From positions 2,914,001 to 2,978,000 of the forward strand of contig NZ_JAFBCB010000001.1 of the NCBI RefSeq assembly GCF_016907455.1: a stretch of 64,000 bases of DNA, written 5' to 3'. The notes beneath the pieces were generated by a model. That model worked only from the letters and a program-made list of their open reading frames with translations, was not told the DNA's origin and did not search any database. Each line of letters starts with the position of its first letter. Within the stretch, counting starts at the first letter, position 1. The DNA is from Brachybacterium muris. GTDB taxonomy: Bacteria > Actinomycetota > Actinomycetes > Actinomycetales > Dermabacteraceae. Made by a program: the position numbers and the translations under genes. Of the stretch, positions 54,491 to 64,000 are shown one piece after another.

Positions 54491-54536
54491 ATGGGGAGAT
54501 CTCCCCATTCCGCTCTTCGCCCCCTCTGGCTACTCT
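54491..54536 (+). promoter_or_regulatory. Palindrome-type promoter of the WXG cassette
   Basis: ATGGGGAGATCTCCCCAT (54491-54508) is a perfect 18-bp palindrome. After exactly 22 nt comes TACTCT (54531-54536), a good -10 box; there is no -35 consensus. The palindrome and spacing match those at 36736-36781 in front of the unknown gene beside jetC (17 of 18 bases identical), so a common activator is likely. Confidence 0.65.
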
Positions 54537-54619
54537 CAGTTTCATCACCGTCACCAGTGGCGGTTTCGATCGATCGGTGGCCACGGCGGCCTACCGATTA
54601 CAGACCTTCTGGGGGAGAC

Positions 54620-55615
54620 ATGGCGTTCTACGGCGCGGACACCGATCAGCTGCGCGACTTCGGCACCCGCATGCGCATGGGGATGCTGGCGCTGCAGAAC
54701 CGGCAGATGGAGATCACCCAGGCGGTCATGAGCGTGACCTGGGAGGGTCCGGATGCCGAGGACTTCCGCAACCGCGTGATCACCGAGATCCACCCGAAGA
54801 TCGATCAGTCCCGGGACGACCTGGCTCGCCGTGCGGACGAGGTCTTCGACCACGCCTCGCAGCAGGACGACGCATCCGACCCGCGCGGCTTCTTCGAGAA
54901 GCTCAACGACCTCCTGCACTGGCCGGCCCAGATCACCCGCACCATCCGCAACATCCAGAAGATCGTCACCGACATCCCCACGATGCTGGAGCGCTTCCGG
55001 GAGGGCAAGGCGGGCCTGCAGGCGTTCAAGGACTTCCTGCGGCTCCGCCAGCAGTATCCGAAGCTGGCCTGGTCCGAGTTCCGGCACTCGATGAAGCACT
55101 GGGACGAGATCCTCAACGGCAAGGGCTGGGAGAAGCTGGGCAACTTTATCCCCCAGAAGATCAGCAAGTACTTCGGCATCAACATCCCGGGCAAGGAGTG
55201 GATGGGCAAGGCCCTCAGCCATCTCGACGAGATCACCGAGGCGACCAAGCCGTGGGTGAAGGTGGGGTCCAAGAGCCTCGGCAAGCTGCTGCCGGGCCTC
55301 GACATCGGTCTGGGCCTCCACCAGATCGCCACCGGGGACACGTACGACAAGGTCTCCGGCGGCCTGTCCGTGGCCAGCGGCGGCCTGGTCCTGGCAGCGC
55401 CGCTGTTCGGTCCGGCGGCCCCGATCGTGGCCGGTATCGGGGTGGGGCTCGGCGTGGTCTCCGCAGGGATGGACATCGGACGCGCCCTCTACGACAACGT
55501 GCCGGCCGTCAAGAACGTCGTGGACAACGTCGGCGGCGCCATCAAGGACACAGCCGGCGCCATCGGCGACGGGCTCAGCAAGATCGGGGACGGGTTCACG
55601 TCCCTGTTCGGCTGA
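54620..55615 (+). CDS. WXG100-like protein with hydrophobic C-terminal region (putative type VII secretion substrate)
   Basis: 331-residue protein. Residues 1-90 form a helical hairpin with a W41-E-G43 turn, as in ESX/type VII substrates. A charged helical middle follows (90-215). Residues 224-285 hold a Gly/Ala/Val-rich hydrophobic stretch that could form a membrane hairpin, and the last 30 residues are a Gly-rich amphipathic segment. This layout is reminiscent of LXG/WXG effectors that insert in membranes, but no known toxin domain is recognised. GGGGGAG precedes the ATG by 3-4 bases. First of three genes; no ESX core genes (eccC, eccD) are in the window. Confidence 0.65.
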   Translation: MAFYGADTDQLRDFGTRMRMGMLALQNRQMEITQAVMSVTWEGPDAEDFRNRVITEIHPKIDQSRDDLARRADEVFDHASQQDDASDPRGFFEKLNDLLHWPAQITRTIRNIQKIVTDIPTMLERFREGKAGLQAFKDFLRLRQQYPKLAWSEFRHSMKHWDEILNGKGWEKLGNFIPQKISKYFGINIPGKEWMGKALSHLDEITEATKPWVKVGSKSLGKLLPGLDIGLGLHQIATGDTYDKVSGGLSVASGGLVLAAPLFGPAAPIVAGIGVGLGVVSAGMDIGRALYDNVPAVKNVVDNVGGAIKDTAGAIGDGLSKIGDGFTSLFG

Positions 55616-55694
55616 GAGCCATTGGCTCGCTGAGCGATACTGCGAGTGCGCGACGTCCGCACACAGCCCGCCCTCGTCGAGGAAAGTGAGACCC

Positions 55695-56531
55695 ATGAGC
55701 GAGCCCGCCCCCACCCCCGAGGACCGCCGTCAGATCTGCGCGGCCCTGGTCCTGGACGCCGCTGCGGACGGACCGGCCCAGATGGGTGTGTTCACCGACG
55801 AGGAGCTGATCGCCCTGGACGGACTGGACACCGTCCAGCTGGTCCCCCTGCCGTGGATCGCCGACAACGAGGAGACGGTGGAGCGCAGGATCTCCGCCTC
55901 GATCGCCCTGCGCAGCCTGATCGCCCGGCGCATGGTGCTCCCCGCGGAACTCCTGGCCGATGACTGGGACGACCTAGGCGATGACCCGCGCCGCCTGTAC
56001 GCGGCGGACCCGGTGCAGGGCATCCTCACCCTGCGTCGCAGCTTCACCTCGCTGATCACCTTCCAGCGCATGGTCTCCGAGCAGATCTACACCGTCGTCC
56101 AGTACGTGTACGACGGGGACACGCTGCTGGAGGAGGAGATCACCGCGGACGGCTACCACCATTTCCACGTCCTGCCCAAGGACAGCGCCGTGGACCACGC
56201 CGTCACCCTGATCGACCAGGACGAGGTGGCCGGTGAGGACGGGGAGCCGATCACGCTGCGGATGTCCGCGATCGAGGAGCACGCCGAGCTGGGGCCGGTG
56301 CTGAGCGATACCCGCGCTCTCACGGTCGCCTCCCTGGTGACCCGTGCGGGCGAGGCCGAGCAGCTCACCTTCTATGCGACCTCGGACCGCATGTACGTCT
56401 CCCGGTCCGATCAGGACGTCACCACGTCGGAGGCCGCGGAGGATCCTGAACTGGAGTTCGTCCAGGCCTCGACGAGCTCCCTGCGCGACGTGGTGCGATC
56501 ACTGCTCGAGGCCGGCCGGGTGAGCGCATGA
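55695..56531 (+). CDS. Unknown soluble protein of the WXG cassette
   Basis: 278-residue acidic protein without signal or membrane segment and without a domain I recognise. Its size and position next to a WXG gene would suit an EspG-like chaperone or an immunity/partner protein, but there is no motif to prove it. GAGGAAAG precedes the ATG. Its stop overlaps the next start by 4 bases (ATGA), so it is coupled to the downstream membrane protein. Confidence 0.6.
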   Translation: MSEPAPTPEDRRQICAALVLDAAADGPAQMGVFTDEELIALDGLDTVQLVPLPWIADNEETVERRISASIALRSLIARRMVLPAELLADDWDDLGDDPRRLYAADPVQGILTLRRSFTSLITFQRMVSEQIYTVVQYVYDGDTLLEEEITADGYHHFHVLPKDSAVDHAVTLIDQDEVAGEDGEPITLRMSAIEEHAELGPVLSDTRALTVASLVTRAGEAEQLTFYATSDRMYVSRSDQDVTTSEAAEDPELEFVQASTSSLRDVVRSLLEAGRVSA

Positions 56532-57268
56532 CGGCGCCGGTCCCGGCCGCCCCCGTGATCGGGAGAACCCGGGCACGGTTCCGCATGCACTGGCCCTGGT
56601 ACATCTGGGTGATCCCGTTCCTGGTGCCTTTGGTGCCAGGAGCCCTGATCCTGCTCACCGGTGACGTGCTGGCGGCGGTCATCACGGTCATCGTCCTCGT
56701 CCTGCTGGCCACGCTGCCGCTGCTGTGGGTGCTCGCCTCGTTCCGCATCCACGTGACCGACCGCGCTCTGATCACCGGTCCGTTCCTACCCGGGTTCACA
56801 CGGAGCGTGCACCTGTTCCAGGACATCGACGTCAGCACGATCCGGGCGTGGAGCAACGTGAGCGCGTTCCTTCGCTCTGCCCGCATCCCGGCCCTGCTGA
56901 CCGCCGGGCAGGTCAACCGCGGCTCCCGCCACGGCATCTCCTTCCGTGTACGGCGCGTCGGTGACATGACCGGAGGGCAGCTAAGCGAGAACCAGATGAC
57001 GCGATATCTGGGCGGGACGGCGGAGATCATGAGTGTGGCCGGCAGTGCCGAGCGCCTGATCCGCAGCCTTGCCACGGCGATGCAGGATGCCGGGGTGGCG
57101 CCGGCCGATGCCGTGATCGCCCAGGCCCTCCCGCCGGGAAGGCTCTCACCCGAGCGGGACTCCCACCTGCAGCAGATCCCGGGCTGGCCCCAGCCCAGCG
57201 AGGAGCGCTTCGAGGATCTGCCGCCGGAGATGCAGCAGCGCCTGCGCGGCCACCTCCGGCGCGACTGA
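56528..57268 (+). CDS. Unknown membrane protein of the WXG cassette
   Basis: 246-residue protein with two adjacent transmembrane helices (about 22-44 and 46-72) followed by a cytoplasmic domain; the segment after the helices (ASFRIHVTDRALITGPF) resembles bacterial PH-like domains of small membrane proteins. Its coupling to the second gene and co-transcription with the WXG-like gene make it a candidate immunity or anchoring factor; this is inference only. It ends 37 bp before the jetA fragment, which is convergent. Confidence 0.6.
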   Translation: MTAPVPAAPVIGRTRARFRMHWPWYIWVIPFLVPLVPGALILLTGDVLAAVITVIVLVLLATLPLLWVLASFRIHVTDRALITGPFLPGFTRSVHLFQDIDVSTIRAWSNVSAFLRSARIPALLTAGQVNRGSRHGISFRVRRVGDMTGGQLSENQMTRYLGGTAEIMSVAGSAERLIRSLATAMQDAGVAPADAVIAQALPPGRLSPERDSHLQQIPGWPQPSEERFEDLPPEMQQRLRGHLRRD

Positions 57269-57305
57269 GAGCCGCGGCCACTCCCCGGGGACTGCTCGAT
57301 CGAGG

Positions 57306-57801
57306 TCACTCCGCGGGTACATCGTCCAGGAAGTAGTACGCGGGCACCTTGGCGGCGTAGTCACGGCCGTCCAGCTCCCGCCAGGCCACGAGCTCCGTGG
57401 AGCCCTCGCGCTCCTGGGCGTACTGGGTGGCCAGGAACATCAGGCCGATCACACTGGCCAGGCCCTGCTCGGCAGGGTGGGCGCGCAGCACGTCGCCGAT
57501 GGACGCCTGCCCGGCCGTGCCGCGCACGTCGTTGACCCGCCCGGTGAGGCCCACGATGTCGATGTCGTTGACCCGCACCAGGTCCTGCAGCACCTCCACG
57601 CTGAGCGCGGTGACGTCGTGCACCTCGGCCTCGGCGGGGGCACCGGGGTCGGTGGGGTCCTTCAACCGGTGCTGCGCCACCGAGGACATCAGCGCCCGGG
57701 AGAGGTCCAGCTCCAGCGGGAACGGCGCCCGCGTGGGAACCTCGTCCTTCTGGGTCAGCGCGATGCCCTGCGCCTCCTGCAGGGTCTCCAGCAGCACCCG
57801 G
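57306..57801 (-). pseudogene. jetA: jetA C-terminal fragment (DUF3375), separated by IS21 copy 3
   Basis: This 496-bp stretch encodes the last about 163 residues of a DUF3375 (JetA/MksF kleisin-like) protein, beginning at VLLETLQEAQ and ending VPAYYFLDDVPAE. It has no start of its own and is cut from the N-terminal part by a 2581-bp IS21 element. Joining it to 60383-61415 after removing one CCGGG duplication gives a continuous reading frame across QHR-VLLETL. Confidence 0.85.
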
Positions 57802-57963
57802 TGAATATTCGCCTCGCTGGGGTCCGCTGATCGAGGGTTCGGGTGCCACGTCGCTGCCGTAGCGGTGGCGTCGTTCGGGACCACCAGTGGTGTCGTTGGG
57901 GCCGCTCTGTCTACGCTCCTTCCGCCGTGTGTATAGGGCACGCGGCGGAAGGAGCAATCTGGA

Positions 57964-59526
57964 ATGGTACGGAAGATCAGGGCGAAGCTGGTGCTCCAGC
58001 TGCGCGCAGAAGGTCTGTCGGGGCGAGCGATTTCGTCCTCGCAGGGCATGTCCCGCAAGTCCGTGAGGGCGGTGTTCGAGGCCGCTGACGCTGCAGGGAT
58101 CGGGTGGGGCGATATCGCGGACGTCGCCGATGAGCAGGTGTATGCCCGGTTGTTCCCGGGCCGGGGCGAGCACGAGAGCGTGTTCGCACAGCCGGACTGG
58201 GAACAGGTCCATCGAGAGATGGCCAGGGTCGGCGTGACGCTGAAGCTGTTGCACGGCGAGTACTTCGACGCGACCACGGCGGCTGGGGATCCGGCGATGG
58301 GGTATGACCGGTTTTGCCGCACCTACCAGCACCACGTCATGGTCACCGGTGCCGCTTCGAGAGTCGGTCACAAGGCCGGCCAGAGCGTGGAGGTCGACTG
58401 GTCCGGCCCCACGATGGAGCTGGCCGATCCGGTCACCGGCGAGGTCTCGAAGGTGTTCTTGTTCGTTGCCTGCCTGCCTTTTTCTCGTTACGCGTTCTGC
58501 TTCCCGGCGCTGGATATGCGCCAGGAGTCCTGGCTGCGAGCGCACGTAGCGATGTTCGAGGCGCTGGGCGGGACGGTCCCGAGGATCGTTCCGGACAACC
58601 TCAAGACCGGTGTGGTGAAGCACCCCCGCGAGGGCGAGATCGTCCTGAACGATGCGTATCGCGAGATGGCAGCGCATTACTCGGCGGCGGTGCTCCCGGG
58701 GAGGGTGCGGAAACCGAAAGACAAGGCGAGCGTGGAGAACACCGTCGCGCACGTCGCGACCTGGGTCATCGCCGGGCTGCGGGATCAGCGATTCACGTCC
58801 CTGCCCGAACTTGCAGCCGCCATCGGGCAGCGGATGGAGGCCTATAACGCGGAGCCGTTCCAGAAGCGGCCCGGATCCCGCGCCAGCGTGTTCGACGCGG
58901 AGGAGCGGCCGCTGCTGACGCCGCTGCCGGCGGTGCCCTACGAGATCTCGACATGGCACTACGGACGACGAGTGGGCAGGAACGGGCACGTCACGTTCGC
59001 GCGGAACTTCTACTCCGCGCCGTTCGCGCACATCGGCGCGAAGGTCGATCTGCGCATCACGGCCCGGACGCTGGAGATCTATCAGGGCAGCCAGCGACTG
59101 ACCAGTCACCTGCTGCTCCCGGAGACCGCGAGCAATGAGTACCGCACCAACGACGCGGACCTACCTGCGGGCGAGCGTTTCCAGGCCTGGGACGCGCAGA
59201 GGGTGCGGGCGTGGGCAGATCGGGTCGGGCCGGCCACGGTGATCGTGATCCAGCGGATCTTCGAGTCCGTGCCGATCGTGGAACAGGGCCTGGATCCCGC
59301 GTTGGCGGTGCTACGGCTCTCTCGCCGCTTCTCCGTAGATCGGGTCGAGGCGGCCTGCGCACTCGCGCTGACGGGACGGGTCCGTTCACCGCGCTATGCG
59401 CATCTGCACCCGATCTTGGCCACCGGGCAGGACAAGGTCGCCGCCCTGCGTCCACCCCGCGAGGAACCCGCGGAAGACGGCGGATACGTCCGTGGCGCCG
59501 ACTACTACGCCGGAGGTGTCCGGTGA
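57964..59526 (+). CDS. istA: IS21-family transposase IstA (copy 3)
   Basis: 520-residue DDE transposase, identical to the IstA proteins of the other copies and intact (D145, D211, E258). Confidence 0.95.
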   Translation: MVRKIRAKLVLQLRAEGLSGRAISSSQGMSRKSVRAVFEAADAAGIGWGDIADVADEQVYARLFPGRGEHESVFAQPDWEQVHREMARVGVTLKLLHGEYFDATTAAGDPAMGYDRFCRTYQHHVMVTGAASRVGHKAGQSVEVDWSGPTMELADPVTGEVSKVFLFVACLPFSRYAFCFPALDMRQESWLRAHVAMFEALGGTVPRIVPDNLKTGVVKHPREGEIVLNDAYREMAAHYSAAVLPGRVRKPKDKASVENTVAHVATWVIAGLRDQRFTSLPELAAAIGQRMEAYNAEPFQKRPGSRASVFDAEERPLLTPLPAVPYEISTWHYGRRVGRNGHVTFARNFYSAPFAHIGAKVDLRITARTLEIYQGSQRLTSHLLLPETASNEYRTNDADLPAGERFQAWDAQRVRAWADRVGPATVIVIQRIFESVPIVEQGLDPALAVLRLSRRFSVDRVEAACALALTGRVRSPRYAHLHPILATGQDKVAALRPPREEPAEDGGYVRGADYYAGGVR

Positions 59527-60269
59527 GCGTGATCGATAACGACACGAAGCGGAAGCTGCGCGAGATGGGCGCGACCGCGCTGCTGGACGCGATCGATGCC
59601 CAGGATGAGGCTCACGTGCTGGGGATGTCGTTCCAGGAACGGCTCCAGCTGATCGTGGACGAGGCGCATTCCATCTTCAATCATGGAAAGGTCGAGGGTC
59701 TGATCCGCCGGGCGGGGCTGCGTTATCCCGGAGCGGACCTGCGGCGGCTGGATCTGGTCGAGGAACGGGGACTGAACCGGAACGTGATCGCGCAACTGGC
59801 AACCTGCTCCTTCATCCAGCGGCAACAGAACGTGGTCTTCCAGGGCTTCACCGGCTCAGGGAAGTCCTACCTCGGCTGCGCGCTGGCGAAGCAGGCCTGC
59901 CAGCACCGGCTCCGAGCCCACTACATCCGAATGCCCGACCTCGAAGAGGCCTGGGCCCTGGCAAAGGACAAGCCGCAGGGCCAGACGAAGTTCCTGCGGA
60001 AGTACTCCACGTTCTCGCTGCTGGTGATCGACGAGTGGCTGCTGGACCATCCTGACGAGGGAATGCGTTCGATGCTGCTGGAACTGCTCGAGCGCCGCTA
60101 TGACACCGGCTCGACCGTGTTCTGCACCCAGTACCCGAAGAAGGACTGGCACGCCCGGCTCGGTGGAGCAGTCCACGCCGATGCGATCATGGACCGCATC
60201 GTGCACAACACAATCTGGATCGACACCGGCGACAGGAACATGCGAGAACACACCGCACTGCCCCAGTGA
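59523..60269 (+). CDS. istB: IstB-like helper ATPase (copy 3)
   Basis: 248-residue AAA+ ATPase identical to the other two copies; GTG start overlaps the istA stop by 4 bases. Confidence 0.93.
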   Translation: MSVIDNDTKRKLREMGATALLDAIDAQDEAHVLGMSFQERLQLIVDEAHSIFNHGKVEGLIRRAGLRYPGADLRRLDLVEERGLNRNVIAQLATCSFIQRQQNVVFQGFTGSGKSYLGCALAKQACQHRLRAHYIRMPDLEEAWALAKDKPQGQTKFLRKYSTFSLLVIDEWLLDHPDEGMRSMLLELLERRYDTGSTVFCTQYPKKDWHARLGGAVHADAIMDRIVHNTIWIDTGDRNMREHTALPQ

Positions 60270-60382
60270 CCCGATGCCGGCGGGAGCCAGTGGTCCCCAC
60301 CGCGGCGGCTACTGGCCCCCGTCGGCACGATCGGCGGTCCCCAAGAGCAAGATTCGGTGGCTCCCACGACTACGAATACTCA

Positions 60383-64000
<3,618 letters not shown>

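Larger units (their letters stand above)
57802..60382 (+). mobile_element. IS21-family insertion sequence, copy 3, inside jetA
   Basis: 2581-bp element with the same encoded proteins as copies 1 and 2, on the plus strand and therefore antisense to jetA. The target duplication is CCCGG (57797-57801 and 60383-60387), 5 bp; if the terminal T of the element is counted as target, it is 6 bp as in the other copies. The matching duplication shows a direct insertion into jetA, not a rearrangement. Confidence 0.95.

Noticed and set aside
26628..60382. IS21 copies 2 and 3 as a 33-kb composite transposon
   Set aside because: Each copy has its own matching target duplication, so they inserted separately; the region between them looks like ordinary chromosome.

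Overview
The window is about 70% G+C throughout and looks like the chromosome of a Gram-positive actinobacterium, most likely a member of the Micrococcales close to Brachybacterium/Dermabacteraceae. That placement is inferred from gene content and order. The segment nth - crp - MBL hydrolase - RidA - DUF4177 - whiB4/wblA - ponA2 - metallophosphoesterase (18.0-26.0 kb) keeps the order known around Rv3672c-Rv3683 of Mycobacterium tuberculosis, which argues for an ordinary chromosomal backbone. No prophage, plasmid or CRISPR locus is visible.

Layout. 0-7.5 kb: DEAH-type helicase (cut by the window edge), a methyltransferase, a PAP2 phosphatase and topA, ended by a strong hairpin. 7.48-10.06 kb: IS21-family copy 1. 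10.1-13.3 kb: a carbohydrate ABC importer operon. 13.6-16.5 kb: an oxidoreductase, tmk and holB. 16.6-22.4 kb: DUF3027/cold-shock pair, CoA pyrophosphatase, nth, crp, MBL hydrolase, RidA, DUF4177 and whiB4. 22.6-26.2 kb: ponA2, metallophosphoesterase and tRNA-Pro. 26.6-29.2 kb: IS21 copy 2, inserted in the structured leader of an NlpC/P60 cell-wall hydrolase. 30.6-36.2 kb: GH20 hexosaminidase, LytR_C protein, a large surface protein and maltokinase. 36.1-45.6 kb: a small unknown gene, the SMC-like ATPase jetC, a Tat-exported protein, and a SWIM/large unknown/ankyrin cassette. 45.7-50.8 kb: an iron-siderophore uptake operon under an IdeR/DtxR-type iron box. 50.8-52.9 kb: dsdA and jetB. 53.1-57.3 kb: a Q-rich membrane protein, an alkyltransferase-like protein and a three-gene WXG-type cassette. 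57.3-61.4 kb: jetA (DUF3375) broken by IS21 copy 3. 61.5 kb to the end: a GH2 beta-galactosidase cut by the window edge.

Main points. (1) Homologues of three of the four Wadjet/MksBEFG subunits (JetA, JetB, JetC) lie on the same strand in canonical A-B-C order, but are spread over 25 kb instead of forming one operon. No JetD nuclease is present in the window. JetA is split by an IS21 copy whose removal, with one 5-bp target duplication, restores a 507-aa frame exactly. (2) Two unlinked transcription units, the WXG cassette and the small gene next to jetC, carry the same 18-bp palindrome placed exactly 22 nt before a TACYCT -10 box. This points to a small regulon with an unidentified activator. 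(3) Three IS21 copies of identical length (2581 bp) and with identical encoded proteins have distinct, matching target duplications, so each is a recent independent insertion. (4) Many genes, including all three jet genes, begin 6-8 nt after a TAnnnT -10 box without a ribosome binding site, the arrangement of leaderless mRNAs.
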